A stretch of DNA of 64,000 bases from Elizabethkingia occulta (GCF_002023715.1 NZ_MAHX01000007.1:1-64000); one strand, 5' to 3'; positions 36,273 to 45,824 are shown, numbered from the stretch's first letter. Made by a program: numbers and translations. The notes: generated by a model not told the origin, from the letters alone.

Positions 36273-36656
36273 ATGGAAGAACAGGACTATTTCGAAAACG
36301 AGCATGAGCCAAAACGTGGAACCCCTTTTTATTTAATATTGGGTGTTTTATTGTTGTTATTGATTAATAATCTCAATGTAGACTACATGACAGTAGGGAT
36401 GAAAGAGCAGATGCAGATACCACAATGGTATATTACATTGCTGTTTAGTCTGGATGCTCTGGCTATTTTGTCGTTAGTAGGAATTTACTACTTCAGAAAA
36501 ATTGCAGTTTATTTGTTCCCTGTACTTATTATGATCCACTTTATCATTCACCTGAATTATCTGATGACATTCCTGTATACAGATGTATTTATGATGTTCT
36601 TTTTTATCGGGGTTGGTCTGTTGGTATTTATTCCGAAGTGGAGATCTTTTAAATAG
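36273..36656 (+). CDS. Four-helix membrane protein, unknown
   Basis: A 127 aa protein with an acidic cytoplasmic start (EEQDYFENEHEPKR) and four hydrophobic segments at about 19-36, 50-70, 75-95 and 103-120. No family recognised with confidence; it resembles DUF2569/YwaF-like small membrane proteins only in layout. It is separated from the Lrp gene by a terminator and from the next gene by 54 bp. Confidence 0.6.
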   Translation: MEEQDYFENEHEPKRGTPFYLILGVLLLLLINNLNVDYMTVGMKEQMQIPQWYITLLFSLDALAILSLVGIYYFRKIAVYLFPVLIMIHFIIHLNYLMTFLYTDVFMMFFFIGVGLLVFIPKWRSFK

Positions 36657-36710
36657 TTTTCCGATAATATATTAATATTTTCGATCAATTTAAAATCCAA
36701 AGTATATACT

Positions 36711-37055
36711 ATGAGAAAGTTTTTTGTATTTGTTACAGTTTTCAGCGGTTTGTTCATTTTTGCTAAGAATGATGTTGTTAAGCCCTATAAGTCTTTTAAT
36801 AAGAGTAGTAATATAGTTGCCGGTCAGAGATTTGCTTATGCCGAAGTTGTTTTCCAGCATTATTATAAAGATAAAACATGGGTGAACGGTAAATATGTTA
36901 GTGATAATATCAGAGCAGATATTTCCAGAACGACCAGTCCGTCACAAGCTCTGGATATTATGGGCGAAAACGGTTGGGAACTCACAACCTCATTTACCCG
37001 CAATTTTGACGGTGGATACGAATATTACTATTATTTTAAAAAAGCTATTAATTAA
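36711..37055 (+). CDS. Small secreted protein, DUF4177-like
   Basis: A 114 aa protein. The signal peptide ends near FIFAK. The rest has FAYAEVVFQHYYKDKTWVNG and the end MGENGWELTTSFTRN, the GWEL pattern typical of DUF4177-type proteins, followed by a Tyr-rich EYYYYFKKA. Function unknown, probably periplasmic. It converges with the TPR-HTH gene across a hairpin at 37076. Confidence 0.6.
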   Translation: MRKFFVFVTVFSGLFIFAKNDVVKPYKSFNKSSNIVAGQRFAYAEVVFQHYYKDKTWVNGKYVSDNIRADISRTTSPSQALDIMGENGWELTTSFTRNFDGGYEYYYYFKKAIN

Positions 37056-37075
37056 ACAGAGATTTTCTCAATTTC

Positions 37076-37105
37076 GATATAAGCTATATTAAGATAGCTT
37101 ATATC
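37076..37105. terminator. Hairpin between convergent genes
   Basis: GATATAAGCTA / TAGCTTATATC is an 11-bp perfect stem with an eight-base loop but no T tract. It sits where a terminator is expected. Confidence 0.45.
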
Positions 37106-37114
37106 AAATGTTTA

Positions 37115-38968
37115 CTAAATATTATCCGGATCTGTACTTCCTAAAGTAACCGAAAAGAAAGTATCAAGATCCGTATCTTCATCCAGACCAAACTTCTTTT
37201 TCAAACGGTATTTTGCCATTCTTACACTTTTAGGTTCCACATTCAGCAGATGGGCAATCTGTTTGGTACCCATACCCAGATAAATATAGGAACAATACTT
37301 CAGGTCCAGTGCTGTAAGTTTTTGCAATGCCTTTTCACTGATATTTCTGAAGAAATCCGGATGCAGTTCCTGAATTCTGAATTTAGCTTTTTCAAAATCC
37401 TTGTCTACGCGGCTAACTTCTTTTACGACCTGATTAATGTTGATATCTGTATCCGATAATCGGGTTTGTAATTGTTGGAGCACTTCATTTTTATGCTGAA
37501 GATGAAGGTGATTCGCTAAAACTTCGGTTTGCAACTTTTGTTGTTGTAGTGTTAATAACTCTTGTTCAGCTTTTAGCCTTGCCTGCTCTTCTTTTTCCAG
37601 TTTTATCTGTATTTCAGCTTCATTTTTCTCTGTATTGAGCTGTTTTTCTCTTATAAGGGAGTATTTGAGTCGGAAGTGGTAAGATCGGAACATAAAAAAG
37701 GCGCCAATTAAACCAATGCATCCCAGAATAATGTATAAAAGTTTTTGCTTTTTGAGAGACAAAACTTCCTGTTCTTTTTTATCATACTGATATTGAGCTT
37801 CCAGTCTTTTTACATTGGCAGCTTCGTCTTCATTAAACTGATCTATACTATATTTTGTTACTTTCTTCTGATATTCAAGAGCCTTTGTCAGATCTCCCTT
37901 CTTCTCATATAATTCTGCCAGATCATTTACAATCTGTATCATAATATAATAATAAACAGGTGACTGTGTAAGTAACATTGTCTCTGCCTGCAAAAGATAC
38001 TGTTCCGCTTTATTCAGATCATTATCCCGCGTTGCAAGATTAGCGAGCATACCAAAACCTCCAGCCTGTATAGATTGTGGTTTAGCTGTATGCGTCGAAG
38101 CATTTAGTGCTTCACCAATATTGTATTCTATTTGTTTGCGAAGATCATCTGTTAATTTTGGAAAGTATTTCAGCAGATAGCTGGCAGTATTATTCCGGGC
38201 GATCGCATAAGTGTAATCCGATACTTGCCCCGGAAATTCTTTATACAAAGCAGTTGCTTTTTCAGAATTACTCATGATGGCATTCAGGTCATCCGGGCTA
38301 TTGGTTTTTTCGTACTGATAGGTATAGGCTGTTGCCAGTGCGGTATAAGCATTGCTTAGCTGATTTTTATTACCCGATTTTTCAGCCTGTTCTATACTTT
38401 TCCGAGCATATTTGAAGCTGTTTTTCAGATCGTTCCAGGTTGTATAGGTACCATATAAAAGGTAATATAACCTGAATTCAAGAATAGGATCTTTTTCTGC
38501 TTTTTCCAGTAAAGAGAGGCTTTTCAGAATGTATGCAACAGATTTTTTATATTCATAAAGCGAATGAGAATAATAGGCAGGCAAAAAGCTGGCATAGGCT
38601 TGTGCTATTTTATTATTAGTTTTGGAAGCACTTGTAGCGGCGGAATCTATATAAAGCTGTACCTGATCATATTTTTCCAGATTACACATTATAATGCCCT
38701 GGAAAACATGAGCTTTTGTTATTGCCAAAAGGTTATCCGATGTTATGGCAAGTTTTAGATATTTCTTGTTATAATCGGATGCTTTATCATATTGCTGTTC
38801 GCTTCTGTATTTCTCAATAATAAGCTCATAAACTTTTAGCTTTTCAGCAACAGGTAACTGTTCCGTTTTTAATCGGTTGATCAGGCTGTCTGTATAAATA
38901 TTTTTTGCTTTTACAGAATGGAACAAAAGAATACAGAATAATAATATCAGATAAAATTTCCCTTTCAT
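37115..38968 (-). CDS. TPR-repeat membrane regulator with C-terminal LuxR-type HTH
   Basis: A 617 aa sensor-regulator common in Bacteroidetes. A signal peptide (ends near VKAK) is followed by about eight TPR-like repeats (30-400), one membrane helix (about 413-430, LLYIILGCIGLIGAFFMF), a long coiled coil and a C-terminal HTH (LKYCSYIYLGMGTKQIAHLL, SVRMAKYRLKKKFGLDEDTD). The HTH is of the same type as in the regulators at 3303, 5259 and 11759. It probably passes a periplasmic signal directly to DNA. It stands alone; targets are not visible. Confidence 0.85.
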   Translation of the reverse strand: MKGKFYLILLFCILLFHSVKAKNIYTDSLINRLKTEQLPVAEKLKVYELIIEKYRSEQQYDKASDYNKKYLKLAITSDNLLAITKAHVFQGIIMCNLEKYDQVQLYIDSAATSASKTNNKIAQAYASFLPAYYSHSLYEYKKSVAYILKSLSLLEKAEKDPILEFRLYYLLYGTYTTWNDLKNSFKYARKSIEQAEKSGNKNQLSNAYTALATAYTYQYEKTNSPDDLNAIMSNSEKATALYKEFPGQVSDYTYAIARNNTASYLLKYFPKLTDDLRKQIEYNIGEALNASTHTAKPQSIQAGGFGMLANLATRDNDLNKAEQYLLQAETMLLTQSPVYYYIMIQIVNDLAELYEKKGDLTKALEYQKKVTKYSIDQFNEDEAANVKRLEAQYQYDKKEQEVLSLKKQKLLYIILGCIGLIGAFFMFRSYHFRLKYSLIREKQLNTEKNEAEIQIKLEKEEQARLKAEQELLTLQQQKLQTEVLANHLHLQHKNEVLQQLQTRLSDTDININQVVKEVSRVDKDFEKAKFRIQELHPDFFRNISEKALQKLTALDLKYCSYIYLGMGTKQIAHLLNVEPKSVRMAKYRLKKKFGLDEDTDLDTFFSVTLGSTDPDNI

Positions 38969-39283
38969 TAAACAAATGCTTTATTAATAATGTGTTCAGA
39001 TTCTGTATTATTTTTATAGAAGTCTTCGGTCTGGTTATAATTTTAATAAAAGTAACAAAAATCCACAGCCTACCCAATTATATCACCACTAAATGTATTT
39101 TTCAATTTATTGTTTTTCAGTTTATTACGAAAGATGTAGTCATTCTGTAGTCGCACACTTTTTCGTGGTAGCTGTTATGTAGTAACTGTAAAATTGATTT
39201 TACTATTCCGATTGTACAATTTTGCCATAGTCAAGCTGTAAAACACAAAACAATATATTTTTTAACCTTTAATCAATTTTATT
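38969..39283. other. Divergent intergenic region
   Basis: 315 bp between the TPR-HTH gene (minus) and a small membrane protein gene (plus). It should hold both promoters. No operator-like palindrome or gene was found. Confidence 0.5.
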
Positions 39284-39604
39284 ATGGACAACAAAACTTT
39301 ATCAGTCATTTCGTATATCACTATTATCGGGTGGATTGTATCTTTTGTTATGGGAAAAGATAATGCCAACAGTTTACTGAAATACCACCTTCGCCAGTCG
39401 TTCGGACTTTTTATTTTCGGAATAGTATTGGGTATAGCGCTTCAGATTATAATGAGTATTACAGGACTCTATGTTTTAGGTTATATAGGTCTTATAAATT
39501 TTGCTCTGATGATTATCGGAATTATTAATGCCGCAAATGAAGCTGAGAAACCATTACCACTGATTGGAAAAATGTTTGAAGACAAATTTGCATTTGTAGG
39601 CTAA
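39284..39604 (+). CDS. Small membrane protein, DUF4870/Tic20-like
   Basis: A 106 aa protein with three hydrophobic segments (about 7-22, 37-60, 66-88). Start MDNKTLSVISYITIIGWIVS and YHLRQSFGLFIFGIVLG fit the DUF4870/import-component group, whose role is unknown. It is the first gene of a plus-strand cluster of small membrane proteins reaching to 42229. Confidence 0.65.
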   Translation: MDNKTLSVISYITIIGWIVSFVMGKDNANSLLKYHLRQSFGLFIFGIVLGIALQIIMSITGLYVLGYIGLINFALMIIGIINAANEAEKPLPLIGKMFEDKFAFVG

Positions 39605-39641
39605 TCAAAAATACTCTGGCATTTAAAATAACCATACAAAT

Positions 39642-40103
39642 ATGTCGGTCTATAAACATTTGAAAAAAGATAGCACGGGGTATCTGGTAAAACAGTATCC
39701 TTCGCTACAGCATGTAATAGTATTGGCATGGCTGCTCATTGGTCTTGTTCTGATAGTTAATACCAGCTACTTCAAAACGGGTATTGTAATATTTGTATTG
39801 TCATTATTACTTACTACCTTACTCACTTTTCGGGGACCCAGGGTTTATATAGATCCTTATGCCAAAATAATTACTGTAAAACATGGTTTGAGAAAGAATC
39901 AGTATGATCTAAAAGATTTTGAAGGATTTGAATTACAAAGCTTTGTGATGATGGGTTTCATTCCGATAGGCAGTTATTTGTATGCTAACTTTAAAGATGT
40001 ACCTAAAATAAAGCGTCCTGCAATGTCTCAATCTTTTGGTAAAAAAAGAATGCAGGAAGTGTATAATGAGCTAGAAGAATTGATAAACAATAAAATCACA
40101 TAA
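39642..40103 (+). CDS. Membrane protein with PH-like soluble part, unknown
   Basis: A 153 aa protein with two membrane segments (about 24-42, 45-62), then a soluble part with YIDPYAKIITVKHGLRKNQY and YDLKDFEGFELQSF, strands typical of small membrane-bound PH-like domains. No firm family. It shares layout with the protein at 41265 and is six bases from the lipoprotein gene, so co-transcribed. Confidence 0.55.
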   Translation: MSVYKHLKKDSTGYLVKQYPSLQHVIVLAWLLIGLVLIVNTSYFKTGIVIFVLSLLLTTLLTFRGPRVYIDPYAKIITVKHGLRKNQYDLKDFEGFELQSFVMMGFIPIGSYLYANFKDVPKIKRPAMSQSFGKKRMQEVYNELEELINNKIT

Positions 40104-40109
40104 TAAAGA

Positions 40110-41057
40110 ATGAAAAGAATAATAATTGTAATAGGCCTCTCTCTACTGACATGTACAGTCATATCCTGTAATAAGATAAAAGAAAAACTATCACAACAGG
40201 ATAAAACCACCAAGGCAAATCCGTTTAGTGTTGATTCCGGAGATGAGAGTCAGGATATTATTGCCTTCAATAATAAGATTGTAAAAATGGATGAAGCACA
40301 GACAGAGTATATAAAAAGCTTTGAAGAAGGTTTAACCAGCATGGATGATTTTGTTAAAAATACTTTGGAAAATCCTAATGCTATGCGTTTCACTCCAGTA
40401 TCTACACCTACCGCTACATTTATTGCTCTTGAAGAAATAAAAGCACCAAAAGTATTAGGAAGCGAATATCAGAACTTAGTGGATAAAATGATCAATACAT
40501 TTAAAGGTCTAAAAGCACTGCAGGAAGAATTATCAGCTTATAAAAATGCTGAAGACTGGAAGGATGATAAAGGGAAAAAAATTGCTGAGATTAAAGCTAA
40601 GGCCGACAAGATTATAGATGAGAACCGAAATGCCGCCAGTCAGTTATTTACAAAACTAGAGGATAAAGCTGACAAGGCAGAAGTAGAAATGCTAAAGAAT
40701 CATCCGCTTAAGCAACAAATTACCCAATCCAAAGAGATATTAGATCTTACGCAAAAGATTATTGATGATTCTTATGATATTAAAGACGAGGCTGCTTATA
40801 AAAAGCTTTTTGCACAACAATACCAACAATTAGAGAAATTGTACAACCGAAATCTTGAAAATAAAATCCCGTCTGCAGAAAAGAATAAAGAAGCTAGCTA
40901 CAATTCATTTAATAATGCTGTAAATACTTTTTTGGGGAAAATGCGAATTGTACAACGCAGCATGAATGAAAATAATGAGCAGTTGATGAGTGACCTGGAC
41001 GATCTGGAAAGAGAAGCTAAAAATGTACTCGGCCGGTATAATTATTTTGTGGATTAA
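40110..41057 (+). CDS. DUF3829-family lipoprotein
   Basis: A 315 aa lipoprotein with a signal ending CTVISC. The rest is almost wholly helical, with long amphipathic stretches (KNAEDWKDDKGKKIAEIKAK) and the DUF3829 pattern (YNSFNNAVNTFLGKMRIVQR, NVLGRYNYFVD at the end), as in E. coli YiiG. Probably at the outer membrane facing the periplasm. Role unknown. It lies inside the small membrane-protein cluster. Confidence 0.75.
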   Translation: MKRIIIVIGLSLLTCTVISCNKIKEKLSQQDKTTKANPFSVDSGDESQDIIAFNNKIVKMDEAQTEYIKSFEEGLTSMDDFVKNTLENPNAMRFTPVSTPTATFIALEEIKAPKVLGSEYQNLVDKMINTFKGLKALQEELSAYKNAEDWKDDKGKKIAEIKAKADKIIDENRNAASQLFTKLEDKADKAEVEMLKNHPLKQQITQSKEILDLTQKIIDDSYDIKDEAAYKKLFAQQYQQLEKLYNRNLENKIPSAEKNKEASYNSFNNAVNTFLGKMRIVQRSMNENNEQLMSDLDDLEREAKNVLGRYNYFVD

Positions 41058-41082
41058 ATCAATCACATATAATAAATAAAAG

Positions 41083-41244
41083 ATGAAAATATTAGGCATT
41101 ATACTTATCATTATAGGCTTCTGTATCACTGTCGTGGTGAAAATTGGTCCTTCTGAAGAAACAAAATGGATTTTTACTTATGGAGACTTACTACCAATGA
41201 TTACGGCATTAGTTCTTATAGTTCCGGGGTTAATAATCTATTAA
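41083..41244 (+). CDS. 53 aa two-helix membrane protein
   Basis: A short gene: MKILGIILIIIGFCITVVVK, a loop GPSEETKWIFTYGD and a second hydrophobic segment ending VPGLIIY. The start has AGA-rich sequence before it, and the frame lies 25 bp after the lipoprotein gene and 20 bp before the next gene, filling the gap exactly. The competing frame over the same bases has a poor start. Function unknown. Confidence 0.7.
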   Translation: MKILGIILIIIGFCITVVVKIGPSEETKWIFTYGDLLPMITALVLIVPGLIIY

Positions 41245-41264
41245 AAAAAACAGATAAAAATATC

Positions 41265-41711
41265 ATGTATAAATTCTATAAAAAAGAAGGTAATCGGTAT
41301 ATTTTCAAAAACCAACCCGTATTGATGTTTATAGTGGCTCTTCTTTTCTTTATAATAGCAGTAATGTCTTATAATGTTTCAGCAATACTAGGGCTTGCTA
41401 TTGCAGCTGTTGCAGTTTTTATCATTATCAATTTTTTCATCAAAAAGTTTATAATCGATATGGACCAATTAACGGTTACTGGAAAACATGGAATCTTTAT
41501 TCCTGAGAAGACTTATCCTATTGCAGATTTTATAACCTTCGAAGTGATTCATACCAAATATATGGGACTTATTACAACTAACCTCATATTGGCAGCTTAT
41601 TTCCAAGTGGATGGGAAAGAGAAAGTACTCACTGTTGGTCAGGCAGTGACTACAAGAGCTATTGAGCGCTTGCTTAATGAGACAGAAGATATTATGAAAA
41701 GTAAGGCGTAA
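41265..41711 (+). CDS. Membrane protein with PH-like soluble part, unknown
   Basis: A 148 aa protein. The start MYKFYKKEGNRYIFKNQ at 41265 was chosen because the longer frame runs back over the 53 aa gene. Two membrane segments (about 20-38, 42-60) are followed by strands IIDMDQLTVTGKHGIFIPEK and a helix TRAIERLLNETEDI. It resembles the protein at 39642 in layout. The next gene starts five bases later. Confidence 0.55.
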   Translation: MYKFYKKEGNRYIFKNQPVLMFIVALLFFIIAVMSYNVSAILGLAIAAVAVFIIINFFIKKFIIDMDQLTVTGKHGIFIPEKTYPIADFITFEVIHTKYMGLITTNLILAAYFQVDGKEKVLTVGQAVTTRAIERLLNETEDIMKSKA

Positions 41712-41716
41712 GTACA

Positions 41717-42229
41717 ATGAATGTATTCGACAGATATCAGTTTAGGGAAAATGGCAGCGAAATCAGCTTTATGCCCAATTACAATTTTCTTCGCACTTTA
41801 GTATGGTGGCTGGTGCTTGGAATTGTTGCTGCCCCTGTTATCTATCTTTGTATGGATTATATGTCGCGGGATAATTTTCTTATAGCTCTTATAGTATGGG
41901 TACTTTATATGGTCTATTTTGTCTTCGGCTTAATATTCAGAATTCCTGTAAAATACATTTTTTATAAATCTGAAAAGAGTATTTACCGAAAAAATATTAT
42001 CAACAGGAAGATTATGAATTTCGATGAAATGACTTATTTTGTAAAAGATGAAAGTGGAGGTTATTGTTATGCAATCGGGAAAAAGAAAAAGCAATTTATA
42101 AAGAATTACAGAGTAAGTAATTACTTTTCCAATTCAAAATCCTCGCAAAAAATAGAAGACGAATACTTAGAAAATATACTATTTCCTATATTGAAACTAG
42201 TAGGAATAGTAGTTGAGAATGAAAAATGA
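41717..42229 (+). CDS. Membrane protein with soluble C-terminus, unknown
   Basis: A 170 aa protein with two hydrophobic segments (about 28-48, 55-78), then a mixed alpha-beta part (KYIFYKSEKSIYRKNIINRK, NFDEMTYFVKDESGGYCYAI). No recognised family. It is the last gene of the cluster; its stop codon lies inside the left arm of the terminator. Confidence 0.55.
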   Translation: MNVFDRYQFRENGSEISFMPNYNFLRTLVWWLVLGIVAAPVIYLCMDYMSRDNFLIALIVWVLYMVYFVFGLIFRIPVKYIFYKSEKSIYRKNIINRKIMNFDEMTYFVKDESGGYCYAIGKKKKQFIKNYRVSNYFSNSKSSQKIEDEYLENILFPILKLVGIVVENEK

Positions 42230-42256
42230 TTTTACGAAAGTAAAATCATTTTTTTA
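42225..42256 (+). terminator. Terminator of the membrane-protein cluster
   Basis: AATGATTTTAC / GTAAAATCATT with a GAAA loop and a T tract. It overlaps the stop codon of the previous gene. Confidence 0.88.
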
Positions 42257-42268
42257 TGGAAACTTGTA

Positions 42269-42276
42269 TAACTTTG
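42269..42276 (+). promoter_or_regulatory. Possible -7 box of the beta-glucosidase gene
   Basis: TAACTTTG fits TAnnTTTG, 15 bp before the chosen start codon. The -33 region would fall in the T tract of the preceding terminator. Confidence 0.35.
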
Positions 42277-42290
42277 TGAAAACTAATAAC

Positions 42291-44702
42291 ATGAATATCA
42301 ATAAAAGCATATTGACACTACCTTTGCTGGCAGTGTCCTTTTTAGGCTTAGCACAAAAGTTGAAAGTTTATCATAAAGACTGGATAGACTTTAACAAAAA
42401 CGGGAAGAAGGATATCTTTGAAGACAGAAAAGCTCCTATCGATAAAAGAGTTGAAAACCTGCTTTCCCAAATGACCCTGCAGGAAAAAGCCAACCAGACG
42501 GTAACCCTCTACGGATACGGAAGAATTTTAAAAGATGAGCAGCCAACACCTCAATGGAAAAATGAAATCTGGGTGCATGGGCTTGCTAATATCGATGAAA
42601 TGCTAAACAGCCTTCCTTATCACAAAAGCGCTGTTACAAAATATTCTTATCCTTACAGTAACCATACCGAGGCACTCAATAATATCCAAAAATGGTTTAT
42701 AGAAGAAACGAGACTCGGAATTCCTGTTGATTTTACCAACGAAGGTATACACGGTCTCACTCATGACAGAGCGACGCCATTTCCCGCACCTATTAATATC
42801 GGGAGTACATGGGATAAAGATCTGGTCGGAAGAATCGGAAATACTATAGGAAAAGAAGCTTATTATCTGGGATATACAAATGTATATGCTCCTATATTAG
42901 ATATTTCAAGAGATCCGCGCTGGGGCAGGGTTGTAGAGACTTACGGCGAGGATCCGTTTATGATAGGGGAATATGGAAAACGTATGGTAAAGGGAATTCA
43001 GCAAAATGGAGTGGCCTCTACGCTCAAGCATTATGCTGTTTATTCTGTACCCAAAGGCGGAAGAGATGGCCTTGCCAGAACTGACCCGCATGTAGCGCCC
43101 AGAGAAATGCATACAATGTATCTCTATCCGTTTAAAGAAGTGATTCGTAAAGAACATCCGTTGGGAGTAATGGCGAGCTATAACGATTATGACGGTGTAC
43201 CATTAATTAGCAGCAAATATTTTTTAACAGATCTGCTGCGCAAAGAATATGGATTCGATGGTTATGTAGTATCAGACAGTGATGCATTGGAATTTTTACA
43301 TAGTAAACACCATGTAGCAAAAGACTATGAAGAGGGTATTCAGAAAGCACTGGAAGCAGGACTGGATGTCCGGACTAATTTTTCACAGCCAAAAGAATAC
43401 ATCACACCACTTATGGATGCTCTGAAATCTGGGAAAATAAAAGAAGAAGTACTAAATGAAAGGGTAAGGGCTGTCCTAAAAACAAAGTTTAAACTGGGCT
43501 TATTTGATGAGCCTATCCGGAGCTTTGCTAAAGAAGCCGATCGTAAAGTGCATACAAATGAGGATGAGGCGCTTTCTGTAGATGTTAACCGTCGTTCTGT
43601 TGTCTTACTTAAAAATGAAAAGCAAACATTACCTTTTGATGCAGGAAAAATAAAAAATATTTTGATTACGGGTCCATTGGCAGATGGAGTGAATTACACC
43701 ACGAGCCGTTACGGACCATCTAATAATCCTGTGATGACAATTCGGAAGGGAATTGAGGATTATGCTTCACTTCATCATATCAATACTTCGTATACCAAAG
43801 GCGTAGACGTTATTGACGAAGGATGGCCAGAAACAGAAATTATTCCTGTTGAACCTACAGAAAAAGAAAAGTCTGAAATAGCCAAAACAATAAGTATGGC
43901 GGAAAAATCAGATGTTATAGTAGCTGTAATGGGGGAAAGTGAAAGAGAAGTTGGTGAGAGCAGATCGCGAAGCAGCTTGAATCTTCCGGGAAAACAGACT
44001 TACTTTCTACAGCAATTATATAAAACAGGGAAACCTATAGTTTTGGTTCTTGTGAACGGAAGACCTCTTACTATAAACTGGGAAAACAAGTACCTGCCCA
44101 CCATTTTGGAAACGTGGTTTCTGGGACCGCAAAGCGGGAAAATAGTTGCAGAAACTTTGTTTGGTGAAAACAATCCCGGTGGAAAATTGTCCATATCTTT
44201 CCCTAAATCGATTGGTCAGTTAGAAATGAATTTTCCAACGAAGCCTGCGGCACAGGCAGGGCAGCCCGGTACCGGGCCAAATGGCTCGGGTAGCAGCAGA
44301 GTTACAGGATTTTTATATCCGTTTGGTTATGGTCTTAGCTATACCAATTTTGAGTTTACCGACTTTTCTCTATCTTCAAAAAAAATAAAAGCCGGGGATG
44401 AATTGCATGTGAAACTAAAAGTAACCAATACTGGTAAAGTAAAGGGAGATGAAGTTGTACAATTGTACCTTTCGGATTTGGTATCTTCAGTTACAACCTA
44501 CGAAATGGATCTTAGAGGATTTGAGAGAGTAACTCTGGAGCCAGGAGAAACAAAGGAAGTACAATTTACTCTCAACAAAGAACACATGCAGCTGCTTAAT
44601 GATAAAATGGAGTGGGTTGTAGAGCCAGGAGAATTTCGTATAAGTGTAGGAAACTCTTCGGAGAATATTAAGTTTAAAGAAATATTTGACGTTGAAGATT
44701 AA
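42291..44702 (+). CDS. Glycoside hydrolase family 3 beta-glucosidase
   Basis: An 803 aa secreted enzyme. The start at 42291 gives a signal peptide ending near GLAQ. The N-terminal GH3 barrel includes HGLTHDRATPFPAPINIGST, DPRWGRVVETYGEDP and the nucleophile region GYVVSDSDALEFL. The second domain has MGESEREVGESRSRSSLNLP, and a C-terminal fibronectin-III-like domain has VKGDEVVQLYLSD. It probably releases glucose or xylose from beta-linked oligosaccharides in the periplasm. It has no SusCD neighbours and appears to be a single gene, with its own promoter and terminator. Confidence 0.93.
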   Translation: MNINKSILTLPLLAVSFLGLAQKLKVYHKDWIDFNKNGKKDIFEDRKAPIDKRVENLLSQMTLQEKANQTVTLYGYGRILKDEQPTPQWKNEIWVHGLANIDEMLNSLPYHKSAVTKYSYPYSNHTEALNNIQKWFIEETRLGIPVDFTNEGIHGLTHDRATPFPAPINIGSTWDKDLVGRIGNTIGKEAYYLGYTNVYAPILDISRDPRWGRVVETYGEDPFMIGEYGKRMVKGIQQNGVASTLKHYAVYSVPKGGRDGLARTDPHVAPREMHTMYLYPFKEVIRKEHPLGVMASYNDYDGVPLISSKYFLTDLLRKEYGFDGYVVSDSDALEFLHSKHHVAKDYEEGIQKALEAGLDVRTNFSQPKEYITPLMDALKSGKIKEEVLNERVRAVLKTKFKLGLFDEPIRSFAKEADRKVHTNEDEALSVDVNRRSVVLLKNEKQTLPFDAGKIKNILITGPLADGVNYTTSRYGPSNNPVMTIRKGIEDYASLHHINTSYTKGVDVIDEGWPETEIIPVEPTEKEKSEIAKTISMAEKSDVIVAVMGESEREVGESRSRSSLNLPGKQTYFLQQLYKTGKPIVLVLVNGRPLTINWENKYLPTILETWFLGPQSGKIVAETLFGENNPGGKLSISFPKSIGQLEMNFPTKPAAQAGQPGTGPNGSGSSRVTGFLYPFGYGLSYTNFEFTDFSLSSKKIKAGDELHVKLKVTNTGKVKGDEVVQLYLSDLVSSVTTYEMDLRGFERVTLEPGETKEVQFTLNKEHMQLLNDKMEWVVEPGEFRISVGNSSENIKFKEIFDVED

Positions 44703-44811
44703 TCTGCACTATAAGCAGTGTGATAACTGGTTTAACCAAAAAATCTTTTCAAAGTTAATGCTTGATGTTATACTTTCTTTGACAAGGTTGAATAAGTTAA
44801 TCCTGCTTCAC

Positions 44812-44842
44812 AAAAAAGGCCGGAAAATATCCGGCCTTTTAG
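44812..44842. terminator. Bidirectional terminator between glucosidase and transketolase genes
   Basis: AAAAGGCCGGA / TCCGGCCTTTT between convergent genes, with A/T runs on both sides. Confidence 0.88.
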
Positions 44843-44859
44843 TATTTATAAGATTTTGA

Positions 44860-45807
44860 TTATCTGTTCAGAATTCTTTTTACAGCTTCTTTTACAGCTT
44901 CAGAATCAATTTTATATTTCTTCATTAGTTCTGCAGGTGTTGCAGATTCTCCGAAGCTATCGTTTACAGCAACAAACTCTTGTGGAGTAGGTCTTCTTCT
45001 TGCAAGCATACCTGCAACAGACTCTCCTAAACCTCCAAGGTAGTTGTGCTCTTCAGCAGTAACAAGTTTACCTGTTTTTTCTACTGACTTCAGGATGATT
45101 TCTTCATCTAAAGGTTTAATTGTGTGAATATTGATTACCTCACAAGAAATACCTTCTTTCTCTAATTCGTCAGCAGCAACAAGAGATTCCCATACAAGGT
45201 GACCTGTAGCTACGATAGTTACATCTTTACCTTCCTGTAGAAGAATTCCTTTACCAATTTCGAAAGGCATATCTTCCGGAATGAATACCGGAACAGTTGG
45301 TCTACCGAAACGAAGGTATACAGGACCTTCATAATCAGCAATAGCAATAGTTGCAGCCTTTGTCTGGTTGTAGTCACATGGGTTGATTACTACCATACCT
45401 GGTAACATTTTCATCATCCCGATGTCTTCTAAAACCTGGTGAGTAGCACCATCTTCTCCTAATGTAAGACCAGCATGCGAAGCACAGATTTTTACATTTT
45501 TTCCGGAGTATGCAATAGACTGACGGATTTGATCATATACTCTGGATGTAGAGAAGTTAGCGAAAGTTCCGGTAAAAGGAATTTTTCCGTTAATTGTTAA
45601 ACCAGCTGCAATACCCATCATGTTAGCCTCGGCAATACCTATCTGGAAAAATCTTTCCGGAGCTTTCTCGATGAATTTTTCCATCTTCAGAGAGCCGATA
45701 AGGTCAGCGCATAAAGCAACTACATTTGGGTTTTTATCTGCAAGTTCAGCAAGCCCTGCTCCAAAGCCTGAACGTGTATCTTTTTTTTCTGTATAGGTGA
45801 ATTTCAT
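44860..45807 (-). CDS. Transketolase, C-terminal subunit
   Basis: A 315 aa subunit carrying the pyrimidine-binding and C-terminal domains of transketolase. IGIAEANMMGIAAGLTINGK carries the TPP-activating Glu, and SHAGLTLGEDGATHQVLEDI is a family hallmark. Together with the N-terminal subunit encoded 17 bp upstream it forms a split transketolase, common in Bacteroidetes, that acts in the non-oxidative pentose phosphate pathway. The ends of the two proteins match a full-length enzyme cut between its two TPP domains. Confidence 0.92.
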   Translation of the reverse strand: MKFTYTEKKDTRSGFGAGLAELADKNPNVVALCADLIGSLKMEKFIEKAPERFFQIGIAEANMMGIAAGLTINGKIPFTGTFANFSTSRVYDQIRQSIAYSGKNVKICASHAGLTLGEDGATHQVLEDIGMMKMLPGMVVINPCDYNQTKAATIAIADYEGPVYLRFGRPTVPVFIPEDMPFEIGKGILLQEGKDVTIVATGHLVWESLVAADELEKEGISCEVINIHTIKPLDEEIILKSVEKTGKLVTAEEHNYLGGLGESVAGMLARRRPTPQEFVAVNDSFGESATPAELMKKYKIDSEAVKEAVKRILNR

Positions 45808-45824
45808 TTTTTTGTTTTGAAGAA

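Noticed and set aside
41166-41264. Upstream extension of the membrane protein at 41265
   Set aside because: The extension overlaps the 53 aa gene at 41083-41244 in another frame and lacks a good start; MYKFYKKEGN at 41265 is better.
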